Shown in pieces: positions 1 to 6,692 of a DNA stretch of 25,885 nt. Source of the stretch: Psychrobacter sp. UBA5136 (GTDB taxonomy: Bacteria > Pseudomonadota > Gammaproteobacteria > Pseudomonadales > Moraxellaceae); the NCBI RefSeq assembly GCF_002414005.1, contig NZ_DHYG01000027.1, positions 1-25,885 on the forward strand, written 5' to 3'. The stretch's first letter is position 1. Each line of letters starts with the position of its first letter. Below the pieces are notes generated by a model. That model saw only the letters and a program-made list of their open reading frames with translations. It was not told where the DNA came from and made no database searches. Both the position numbers and the translations under genes were made by a program.

Positions 1-177
1 TTATCCCGAACTGGGGTTATTAGACAGTCAATTATCACTCATTCAATCGTAGCGTCTAGTAACCACGACTGGCGCTACCTTGTCACATCGACTATGATAA
101 ATCCTTGAGCTTTTCTTACGCTTAAGCGCGCTTACGTCATAATATGTAAAAAAACTCAGTTAACAACTGTACATCGA

Positions 178-206
178 TTGCTCATTGCGGTGAATATAGG
201 TATCAT
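178..206 (+). promoter_or_regulatory. Weak candidate sigma70 promoter for accBC
   Basis: A TTGCTC hexamer (178-183) and a TATCAT hexamer (201-206) are separated by 17 bases, upstream of accB. The -10 matches the consensus at 5 of 6 positions, the -35 at only 3. Transcription from here would give a leader of roughly 65 bases. The rest of positions 1-278 shows no convincing gene. This is a guess from spacing alone. Confidence 0.25.
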
Positions 207-278
207 TAGCAATTACCAACACAATATTTAGTTACAACTATTTTTTTCTAGAATTTAGTACAAGGCCAAATTAAAATT

Positions 279-707
279 ATGGATATTGAAAAAATACGCA
301 CCCTGATCGCACTCATGGAAGAAAGTGAACTGGTTAATTTAGAAATCAGCTCGGACGACGAACATATTAGCTTAACTCGTCACTATGATGCGCCGGCACC
401 GACGATGATGGCCGCACCTACCGCTGGTGCAGCGCCAATCGCTGCCGAAGCAAAAGCCGCCGTCAAAGCAGGCAGCGTTGAGACCTCGCCGATGGTGGGT
501 GTTTATTATTCAGCCCCAAGTCCTAACGATCCGCCATTTGTAAAAGTCGGTCAAAAAGTACAAGCAGGTGATACGCTCGGCATTATTGAAGCGATGAAAA
601 TTATGAATCCTCTCGAAGCGACCCAAAGTGGTGTCATCGACGAAATACTAGTAGATAACTCTGAAGTGGTGCAGTTTGGTCAGCCAGTCATACGCTATAA
701 AGCGTAA
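279..707 (+). CDS. accB: Biotin carboxyl carrier protein of acetyl-CoA carboxylase
   Basis: This 142-residue protein carries the biotin of acetyl-CoA carboxylase, moving the carboxyl group from the AccC site to the AccAD transferase in the first committed step of fatty acid synthesis (cytoplasm). The N-terminal ~35 residues resemble the AccB assembly domain. An Ala/Pro-rich linker follows (about 38-66), then the biotinyl domain (about 70-142). The biotinylation motif EAMKIMN has its lysine at residue 107. The segment around residues 77-88 (YSAPSPNDPPF) is the 'thumb' loop typical of bacterial AccB. Length is close to the family norm. The ATG start is supported by homology; the only Shine-Dalgarno-like sequence (AAGG, 262-265) is 13 bases away, so initiation may be weak. 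accC follows 158 bases downstream on the same strand. Confidence 0.97.
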   Translation: MDIEKIRTLIALMEESELVNLEISSDDEHISLTRHYDAPAPTMMAAPTAGAAPIAAEAKAAVKAGSVETSPMVGVYYSAPSPNDPPFVKVGQKVQAGDTLGIIEAMKIMNPLEATQSGVIDEILVDNSEVVQFGQPVIRYKA

Positions 708-865
708 CGCTAGCCGCCAACCTTTATTTTGTAATGATTGCACCTCGCTATTATTGACATGGCATCATCGCTCGATTTATCTGAATTTGATGTATCGCAG
801 TTTGCTTTTACGATGTCCAAAATAGCGACGCTATCAATGACTGCCGCTTCGACAAGGATGACCCC

Positions 866-2227
866 ATGATAAAAAAACTGCTCATCGCCAATAGAGGTGA
901 GATTGCTCTTCGTATCGTTCGAGCTTGCAAAGCCCTTGGCATAGAGACCGTTGGTGTCTATTCAACGGCCGATGCCAATTTGATGCATCTGCGCTTTGTT
1001 GATGAAGCCATCTGTATTGGCAAACCCAATGCCAACCAAAGCTATCTTGATATCAATACTATTTTGACCGCCGCTGAAATCACAGGCGCTGATGCCATTC
1101 ATCCCGGTTATGGTTTTTTATCTGAGAATGCTGAATTTGCCGAACAAGTGGAAGAAGCAGGTTTGACCTTCGTCGGTCCTAACGCCGACCATATCCGTTT
1201 AATGGGCAATAAAGTCTCTGCCATTAATGCGATGAAAAAAGCTGGCGTGCCAACCGTGCCCGGTTCAGTTGGTGCAGTGACTCTCCATAACGCTGAAGAG
1301 CAAGCGCGCAATATCGGCTTTCCCCTATTGATTAAAGCCGCTGCTGGTGGTGGCGGCCGCGGTATGCGCGTCGTTGAACGTTTTGACGAATTGATTGGAC
1401 AAGTACAAGCCGCCAAACAAGAAGCTGAGCTATGGTTTGGTGACGATACGGTCTATATGGAACGCTATTTGCAAAATCCACGCCACGTAGAAGTACAAGT
1501 ACTTGGCGACGGCAACGGCAATGCCATTCATCTATATGACCGCGATTGCTCATTGCAGCGTCGCCATCAAAAAGTGTTGGAGGAAGCGCCTGCGCCCGAC
1601 ATCCCTGATGATGTACGTGAGCCTATCTTAAAAGCCTGCGTCAAAGCCTGCGAGCTGGTGAAGTATCGCGGCGCCGGTACGTTTGAGTTTTTATTTGAAA
1701 ATAACGAATTTTTCTTTATCGAAATGAATACCCGCGTGCAGGTTGAGCATCCGGTGACTGAGATGATCACTGGTATTGATGTCGTTGTTGAACAGCTTAA
1801 AATCGCGGCTGGCTATGGTTTATCGTATCGTCAAAGCGAGATTGAAATCCAAGGTCACGCCATCGAGTGCCGTATCAATGCCGAAGATCCAGCAACCTTT
1901 ATGCCTTGTCCGGGTACAGTGAGCCAGTTGTTTTCACCAAGTGGCGCTGGCGTACGCTTTGACTCGCACCTCTACCCCGGCTACGAGATTCCAAGCTATT
2001 ATGACTCATTGATAGGCAAACTCATTTGTCATGGTCAGACCCGTCAGCAAGCCATCTCTAAAACATTGCATGCGCTTGATGAATTGGTGATTGAAGGTAT
2101 CAAAACCAATATACCACTGCATCGCGATGTGATTTTGGCCGATGATAATTTTGTTAATGAAGCGCAAAACATTCATTATCTCGAACGAGAGCTATTAACG
2201 ACTAACAAAGCCAAAGCGGACTCATAA
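866..2227 (+). CDS. accC: Biotin carboxylase subunit of acetyl-CoA carboxylase
   Basis: AccC carboxylates the biotin on AccB using ATP and bicarbonate. The 453-residue length matches the family. Visible landmarks are HPGYGFLSEN (79-88), the glycine-rich ATP loop GGGGRGMR (161-168), and EMNTRVQVEHPVTE (286-299). Residues equivalent to the E. coli active site are all present: Lys116, Lys157, His207, Lys236, Glu274, Glu286 and Arg290, the last six with an offset of two from E. coli numbering. The ATG has a good ribosome binding site (AAGGA, 854-858, spacing 7). The gene forms the usual accBC pair with accB and ends about 40 bases before a hairpin terminator. Nothing looks degraded. Confidence 0.98.
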   Translation: MIKKLLIANRGEIALRIVRACKALGIETVGVYSTADANLMHLRFVDEAICIGKPNANQSYLDINTILTAAEITGADAIHPGYGFLSENAEFAEQVEEAGLTFVGPNADHIRLMGNKVSAINAMKKAGVPTVPGSVGAVTLHNAEEQARNIGFPLLIKAAAGGGGRGMRVVERFDELIGQVQAAKQEAELWFGDDTVYMERYLQNPRHVEVQVLGDGNGNAIHLYDRDCSLQRRHQKVLEEAPAPDIPDDVREPILKACVKACELVKYRGAGTFEFLFENNEFFFIEMNTRVQVEHPVTEMITGIDVVVEQLKIAAGYGLSYRQSEIEIQGHAIECRINAEDPATFMPCPGTVSQLFSPSGAGVRFDSHLYPGYEIPSYYDSLIGKLICHGQTRQQAISKTLHALDELVIEGIKTNIPLHRDVILADDNFVNEAQNIHYLERELLTTNKAKADS

Positions 2228-2262
2228 TCTGTTTTAAAGTCTTATTAAATAATAAAGTCAGT

Positions 2263-2297
2263 AAAAAACCGCTACCTAAAAAGATAGCGGTTTTTTT
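2263..2297. terminator. Bidirectional intrinsic terminator between accC and the convergent hypothetical gene
   Basis: CCGCTA (2269-2274) pairs with TAGCGG (2285-2290). The stem is extended by flanking A and T runs (2263-2268 and 2291-2297). It has a T tract on either strand, so it can end accC (plus) and the 205-residue gene (minus). Confidence 0.88.
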
Positions 2298-2369
2298 ATA
2301 TGCCTAAATTTTATAAAGAACTGCTTACTTGTAAAAGGCTGTCTAAATGTAATAAACCACGCTAAAGTG

Positions 2370-2987
2370 CTAAGGCAATATTCTATTAAAGTTCATAAAG
2401 CATTCTGTGCCATCAGGATCGGCGCACCACTGCATTTTATTGCCATCATGGTTTAAAAAAGCTATTAACGCCTCGCCTGTCTGGTCTATCTGATTGCCTG
2501 AACAATCGACTTCATTATTGTCATAAACCGTTTTTAGCGCAATAATCGGCAAACCCTCATCACGGTGGGTAACCAAATAGCGGCCATACGTCCATTCTTT
2601 ACCGCTAACCGCCCACATCTCATTGTCGGCTGCAAAGTTATAAATCTCTCGGCATTGATTAGATTTAGCTGCTGACGCCAGCATTTTTTTATTGCTGTTT
2701 GGCTGGATATTAACAACACGTTTTTCATTTTGGCTCAGCACTCCGCCCTCTGCATCAGCGCTTACTTTTGGCTCGCTGATTTTGCCGCCTTGCAGCTTTG
2801 ACGCTGCTTGTCTGGCTTCTGCCTCTTTAGTCATCGTGGTGCCACTGTCTAAATCTATCTCCCACTGTCCGGCAATAGCAGGACTGATATGGGTGGTAAT
2901 CGTGGGTTTACTAACCGCTTCACCATTCGCCGGCAGTGAAGCTAAAATTGATGCCAATGTAAATGACGCAAATGATATAGGTTCCAT
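2370..2987 (-). CDS. Putative exported protein of unknown function, four C-terminal cysteines
   Basis: I do not recognise this 205-residue protein with confidence. Residues 4-20 are hydrophobic or small and end in LPANGEA, which resembles a signal peptide, but the usual N-terminal Lys/Arg is missing (the protein starts Met-Glu-Pro), so export is only likely. The segment GQWEIDLDSGTTMT (40-53) is loosely reminiscent of the start of DUF3617-type periplasmic proteins. The rest is a polar linker (55-105) and a compact C-terminal domain (about 110-205) with cysteines at 112, 162, 188 and 196, which could form two disulphides in the periplasm. The ATG has an AAAGG-type ribosome binding site about six bases upstream. 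It stands alone, convergent with accC, and its upstream side faces the IS630 element. Confidence 0.75.
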   Translation of the reverse strand: MEPISFASFTLASILASLPANGEAVSKPTITTHISPAIAGQWEIDLDSGTTMTKEAEARQAASKLQGGKISEPKVSADAEGGVLSQNEKRVVNIQPNSNKKMLASAAKSNQCREIYNFAADNEMWAVSGKEWTYGRYLVTHRDEGLPIIALKTVYDNNEVDCSGNQIDQTGEALIAFLNHDGNKMQWCADPDGTECFMNFNRILP

Positions 2988-3199
2988 AATTAACCTTTTT
3001 TAATATTATAATAATTAAATGATCCGTACATTAGCGTAAGTCTTAGACACCAAAAACACAAGTAACATTATGCTATTGATGCTATTGCCCGTACCGCTTT
3101 CATCAGTGACAGGCTTGGTTTAAAAAAAACCTTTATAAATAGGTCATTTAAAGCGCTATTTCTTTAATATAGTCAAAGAACTTATAAATCGCCACACAG

Positions 3200-3724
3200 T
3201 CATAAGAAATAAAAGAACAGTGTGTCAACACAATCTAGCCGCCATTCCTTACGTTTTTGTTTGACCCAAGCCCACATTTGCTCGATAGGATTCAAATCAG
3301 GACTGTAAGGTGGCAGCCATAAAATAGTGTGCCCTGCATCTTCTATAAGTTCAGTTGTGTCTTTGCGCTTATGGAAGGTTGCATTATCCATAACGATTAC
3401 ACTGTCTTTCGGTAAGCTTGGTAGCAGCAGTTGTTCAACCCAGCTATGAAATACATCACTATTGACACTGCGATCATAAAGTCCAACAGCGAACAGCTGA
3501 TTATTGTAAATAGCACCTATCGCATTGGTTTGGTTTTTAAGCTGCCAGTTGTATTGTCCAAAGCATTTTTTACCTCTATTAGAGTAACCGTAAGGCCTGT
3601 TTTCATGAGACTTAAAGCCACTTTCATCAAGATAGATAATAGGCTTATCATCAAACTCAAATTGCGCTAACTTTTCAAGAAATATTAAACGTTTTTTATC
3701 ATCTGCTTTTGGATGAGTTAAGCT
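3200..3724 (-). CDS. IS630 transposase, C-terminal DDE domain (second frame)
   Basis: Reading the minus strand from 3724 gives an uninterrupted DDE domain of 174 codons beginning SLTHPKADDKKR. The first acidic residue is in IIYLDESGF, the second in VIVMDNATFH, and the glutamate in LNPIEQMWAW, so the DDE triad is complete. This frame is open back to 3751 but has no start codon before the internal ATG at 3391, so it depends on the frame change at the A run 3726-3733. A product joined to the upstream part would be about 272 residues, plausible for IS630. The preserved triad and lack of stops argue for recent or occasional activity. Confidence 0.85.
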   Translation of the reverse strand, partial: SLTHPKADDKKRLIFLEKLAQFEFDDKPIIYLDESGFKSHENRPYGYSNRGKKCFGQYNWQLKNQTNAIGAIYNNQLFAVGLYDRSVNSDVFHSWVEQLLLPSLPKDSVIVMDNATFHKRKDTTELIEDAGHTILWLPPYSPDLNPIEQMWAWVKQKRKEWRLDCVDTLFFYFL

Positions 3725-4019
3725 CTTTTTTTTGAGTGATGCCGATTCGTTTTAATGCAATGCCTATCGCTCTTTGAGTACAATTAAAACGCCGAGCTCG
3801 TTCGTGCTGATAGTCATCAGGATAAGCCTCTACATCCGCTCTCAGTAATGCATCGTCTATTTTAGTTGGGGTAAACTGACGTTTTTTACGCTCAGGAAAT
3901 TTTTTCCAACGCTGAATAGTGTTGGTGCTAATTTGATATTCCTCGGCAAGTTGTCGAATGCTATAGCCTTCTGCCAGCTTATTGAGGATCAGTTGTCGGT
4001 AGTCTTTTGAGTATGCCAT
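3699..4019 (-). CDS. IS630 transposase, N-terminal DNA-binding part (first frame)
   Basis: This 106-residue open frame begins MAYSKDYRQLILNKL and contains a helix-turn-helix of the Tc1/IS630 type (about residues 7-38, with YSIRQLAEEYQISTNTIQRW), followed by a second helical segment around 52-95. It would bind the terminal inverted repeats. The frame ends shortly after an 8-A run (3726-3733); the last residues, ELNSSKSR, are out-of-frame reading of the junction. Seven A's would join it smoothly to the DDE frame. The start ATG is about 36 bases inside the right terminus. Confidence 0.85.
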   Translation of the reverse strand: MAYSKDYRQLILNKLAEGYSIRQLAEEYQISTNTIQRWKKFPERKKRQFTPTKIDDALLRADVEAYPDDYQHERARRFNCTQRAIGIALKRIGITQKKELNSSKSR

Positions 4020-4101
4020 ATTATATACTGTAGCGGATTTTTGTTTCTTTTACTATATTGCTTCAATAATAATATGGCCAATATTATAAGTCTCTATACA
4101 C

Positions 4102-4150
4102 AAAAATAACGTCATGGCTTATTTGCGCGTTGCAAAAGCCATGACGTTAT
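4102..4150 (-). terminator. Strong intrinsic terminator of leuA
   Basis: A perfect 15-bp inverted repeat (4106-4120 and 4136-4150) encloses a 15-base loop that itself contains TTGC/GCAA. On the minus strand the hairpin is followed by TTTTTG. It sits about 40 bases after the leuA stop, as expected for a terminator. Confidence 0.88.
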
Positions 4151-4191
4151 AGGTTATTCTACTAAGAAAAGCTAAATTAACATGAAAACTA

Positions 4192-5976
4192 TTATGCAGC
4201 GGCTGGGCTAACGGCCTGCGCAAAAGCGGATAATGCGCCTTTAAGCATTGCTGATACGGTGCTACTACAAGTCCCAATGCCTGAGTAAACATCACCATCG
4301 ACATTTAGCTGAATGTAGGCGGCAGCATTGGCATTGGTTTTGTTATCTCTATTGGTATCATCGTCGATGCCATCACCACTGTTGTGCTGCGGATTGATGG
4401 CGTGTTCGGCGTAATTGATAACATGGATAGATTTGCCTGTATGCTGTGCAAGTCCATCAATAAACGAAGACAATGGCCCGTTCCCCGTACCATCAATGGT
4501 AATGGTGTCCTCATTCATCTGTACTTGACCGTTAAAATACACCTCGCCGCCTTTATTATTGACACTATAATCTAAAAGCTCAAAGCTGCCTTGCTGCAAA
4601 TAGGTCTCTGCAAAGGCTTGTAAGATTTCATCGTTTTGCAATTCACGGGCAACGCTTTCTGCTTGTTTTTGTACCACGCCGCTAAAGTCAATTTGCATCC
4701 AGCGCGGCAAATTAAAGCCATAGTTACGCTGCAAGATATAAGCAACGCCGCCTTTACCAGATTGACTATTGATACGCACCACATCTTGATAGCTGCGACC
4801 AATATGCGCCGGATCAATCGGCAAATAGGCAACGTCCCAAACGTTGTTGGTTTCATCTTGATGCTTCTCATTGTAATCAAGAGATTTTTTGATGGCATCT
4901 TGATGCGAGCCACTAAAGGCGGTAAAGACAAGCTCTCCAACGTACGGGTGGCGCGGATGTAGGGGCAAGTTATTACACTCGCTCACCACTTGGACGATTT
5001 CACTCATATTACTAAAATCAAGCTCTGGATCGACCCCTTGGCTAAACAAGTTCATCGCCATCACCATAATATCCATGTTACCCGTACGCTCACCATTACC
5101 GAGCAAGGTACCCTCGATACGATCTGCCCCAGCAAGGATACCAAGCTCAGCCGCAGCAACCGCGCAGCCACGGTCATTGTGCGTGTGCAAGCTGACGGTC
5201 ACATGCTCGCGCTTGGCAAGATGGCGGCAAAAATACTCCACTTGGTCGGCAAATACGTTTGGTGTTGAGGCTTCAACGGTTGCTGGCAAGTTTAAAATCA
5301 CTTCTTGACCATTTTCAGGCTGCCAAACCTCACACACCGCGTCACAGACTTCAACCGCATAATCTGTCTCAGTTTGGCTAAAGCTCTCAGGAGAATACTG
5401 GAACACCCATTCTGTTTCTGGGTATTTGGCTGCATATTCAACCAACATAGTCGCCCCAGCAATGGCTATCTCTTTAATTTCTGCTTTATTTTTACCGTAT
5501 ACCTTTTCACGTTGTACGCGGCTGGTTGAGTTATAGACGTGAACGATGGCACGCTTCGCCCCTTTTAATGACTCAAAGGTTCGAGCAATCAAATGCTCAC
5601 GCGCCTGTACCAAGACTTGCAAAGTCACATCATCAGGCACATGGTTTTCTTCAATCAATTTGCGCGCAAAATCAAACTCCACTTGGGCGGCAGATGGAAA
5701 ACCAATTTCAATCTCTTTAAAACCGACATCAACTAGAGTTTTGAAAAAACGCATTTTTTGTTCAATCGTCATCGGATCAATCAGCGCCTGATTGCCATCA
5801 CGCAGATCCACACTTGCCCAAATTGGTGACTTCTCAATCGTTTTGCTCGGCCACGTGCGATCTGGCAGCACAGGTGCAAACGCAAATGGACGATATTTAC
5901 GGAAATCAAAAGCGGCATTTTTTGGCGTAATCTTTGCAGGCGCGCGGTCTGCATTGCGTGTAGCTTGAGTAGGCAT
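4192..5976 (-). CDS. leuA: 2-isopropylmalate synthase (type 2, long form)
   Basis: LeuA condenses acetyl-CoA with 2-ketoisovalerate to give 2-isopropylmalate, the first committed step of leucine synthesis. The catalytic TIM barrel shows LRDGNQ (58-63), the metal-binding HTHNDRG (264-270) and GNGERTGN (293-300). The C-terminal part (about 440-594) is the leucine-sensing domain. The FDFRKYRPF start and 594-residue length fit the type-2 branch. I chose the ATG at 5976 (MPTQAT) over an upstream in-frame TTG because AAGGA lies six bases before it. The regulatory domain holds an unusual Asp/Asn-rich stretch (about 523-550). No other leu genes are adjacent. The gene is divergent from an Lrp-type regulator and ends at a strong hairpin. 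Confidence 0.96.
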   Translation of the reverse strand: MPTQATRNADRAPAKITPKNAAFDFRKYRPFAFAPVLPDRTWPSKTIEKSPIWASVDLRDGNQALIDPMTIEQKMRFFKTLVDVGFKEIEIGFPSAAQVEFDFARKLIEENHVPDDVTLQVLVQAREHLIARTFESLKGAKRAIVHVYNSTSRVQREKVYGKNKAEIKEIAIAGATMLVEYAAKYPETEWVFQYSPESFSQTETDYAVEVCDAVCEVWQPENGQEVILNLPATVEASTPNVFADQVEYFCRHLAKREHVTVSLHTHNDRGCAVAAAELGILAGADRIEGTLLGNGERTGNMDIMVMAMNLFSQGVDPELDFSNMSEIVQVVSECNNLPLHPRHPYVGELVFTAFSGSHQDAIKKSLDYNEKHQDETNNVWDVAYLPIDPAHIGRSYQDVVRINSQSGKGGVAYILQRNYGFNLPRWMQIDFSGVVQKQAESVARELQNDEILQAFAETYLQQGSFELLDYSVNNKGGEVYFNGQVQMNEDTITIDGTGNGPLSSFIDGLAQHTGKSIHVINYAEHAINPQHNSGDGIDDDTNRDNKTNANAAAYIQLNVDGDVYSGIGTCSSTVSAMLKGALSAFAQAVSPAAA

Positions 5977-6049
5977 AACCAATCCTTAGACATGTAAAAA
6001 TATGAGTTGAAGTATCGATTTTTAACGAATATCAATGAATACATCACTG

Positions 6050-6072
6050 TTTATCATACGAGATAATAAACA
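6050..6072. promoter_or_regulatory. Imperfect palindrome in the leuA 5' region
   Basis: GTTTATCAT and ATAATAAAC face each other across ACGAG (nine pairs with one mismatch). It lies just downstream of a possible minus-strand extended -10 (TGCTATTAT, 6092-6084), so it would fall in the first bases of a leuA transcript. It could be an operator or an RNA hairpin. No binding factor can be named from sequence. Confidence 0.35.
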
Positions 6073-6083
6073 CTTATGCCATT

Positions 6084-6092
6084 ATAATAGCA
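6084..6092 (-). promoter_or_regulatory. Candidate extended -10 promoter of leuA
   Basis: The minus strand reads TGCTATTAT here, fitting the TGnTATnnT extended -10 pattern, about 108 bases before the leuA ATG. No good -35 hexamer is seen at the proper distance, which extended -10 promoters can tolerate. Confidence 0.35.
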
Positions 6093-6140
6093 AAGTTTCT
6101 GCGCTAGAAATCTGCTTTATTGCACTGTTTTTTATTAAAT

Positions 6141-6190
6141 ATTAGTGGATAAATCTATAATTTTTCCTATAATTGAATTATTTCACTAAT
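6141..6190. promoter_or_regulatory. Inverted repeat spanning the Lrp-type gene promoter region
   Basis: ATTAGTG (6141-6147) and CACTAAT (6184-6190) form a perfect 7-bp inverted repeat. It flanks AT-rich DNA with two TATAATT copies (6156-6162 and 6169-6175). The right arm ends directly before the ribosome binding site of the Lrp-type gene. This suits an autoregulatory operator, a common arrangement in Lrp/AsnC genes, but is inferred only from position. Confidence 0.35.
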
Positions 6191-6203
6191 AAGGCGCTAG
6201 AAC

Positions 6204-6692
6204 ATGATAAATAACCATACGGACGACTTATCATTGGCAAGTATCGATGATACCGACAGACAGCTGTTGCGCTTATTGCAAACCCAAGCACGGATGAGCA
6301 TTACTGAGCTTGCCGAACGGGTCAATTTATCGGCGACCCCTTGCGCGCGCCGTATTAAACGCTTAGAAGATGCAGGTATTATCACCGGTTATCATACCCA
6401 GACCGATGCCCAAAAACTCGGCTACCCTTTGGCCGTCTTTATCGCCATTAGCATGGACCGCCATACCGCCGATCGTTTTGAGCAATTTGAAGATAAAATT
6501 CAAAGTTTTGATGAAGTCATTAGCTGTAGTATTGTCACCGGCCGTACCGAAGATTATTTAATCAAAGTGCGCGTACGCGACATGGCGCATTATGAGGAGT
6601 TTTTACTGCACAGGCTCAACCGCATCGAAGGCGTCGCCCAAGTGCATACCAGCTTTGAGTTACGGGAAGTATTTAACCGTAGCGTGGTTTAG
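6204..6692 (+). CDS. Lrp/AsnC-family transcriptional regulator
   Basis: A 162-residue regulator of the leucine-responsive family. The N-terminal winged helix-turn-helix covers about residues 14-65 (DDTDRQLLRLLQ, SITELAERVNLSATPCARRIKRLEDAGII). The C-terminal RAM domain, which oligomerises and binds amino acids, covers about 73-155. The CARRIKRLE recognition helix is typical. The ATG has AAGG nine bases upstream. It is transcribed divergently from leuA across 227 bp, so LeuA or branched-chain amino acid control is a reasonable guess, but specific members of this family (Lrp, AsnC, BkdR and others) cannot be told apart from the sequence alone. Its last 20 bases overlap the convergent MFS gene. 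Confidence 0.92.
   Translation: MINNHTDDLSLASIDDTDRQLLRLLQTQARMSITELAERVNLSATPCARRIKRLEDAGIITGYHTQTDAQKLGYPLAVFIAISMDRHTADRFEQFEDKIQSFDEVISCSIVTGRTEDYLIKVRVRDMAHYEEFLLHRLNRIEGVAQVHTSFELREVFNRSVV

Larger units (their letters stand above)
3168..4057 (-). mobile_element. IS630-family insertion sequence (about 886 bp) with TA target duplication
   Basis: The element most likely spans 3170-4055 with a TA at each flank (3168-3169 and 4056-4057); the TATA context makes the exact edge ambiguous by two bases. The left end begins TAGTCAAAGAA and the inverted right end TAGTAAAAGAA. Similarity continues inward for about 30 bases (shared AAATC and ACAGT blocks), so the terminal inverted repeats are imperfect. 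TA duplication, size and a DDE transposase with an N-terminal helix-turn-helix all fit IS630. The transposase stop codon (3200-3202) lies at the inner edge of the left repeat. The insertion lies between the 205-residue gene and leuA, and I see no interrupted gene at the joined flanks. Confidence 0.88.

Noticed and set aside
1..278. Possible small gene or riboswitch ahead of accB.
   Set aside because: No open frame with a start and ribosome binding site, and no recognisable structured RNA motif; only a weak promoter candidate.
2692..3003. 103-codon plus-strand open frame opposite the 205-residue gene.
   Set aside because: No ribosome binding site or recognisable domain. The minus-strand gene has a signal-like start, a ribosome binding site and a shared terminator.
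4069..4087. ATAATAT/ATATTAT inverted repeat between the IS right end and the leuA terminator, considered as a second IS end or terminator.
   Set aside because: It is a short AT-only palindrome with no T tract and no match to the IS terminal repeats.
6021..6056. An 11-codon minus-strand open frame (MINSDVFIDIR) in the leuA leader that could be an attenuation peptide.
   Set aside because: It has no leucine codons, no ribosome binding site, and no following terminator/antiterminator hairpins.
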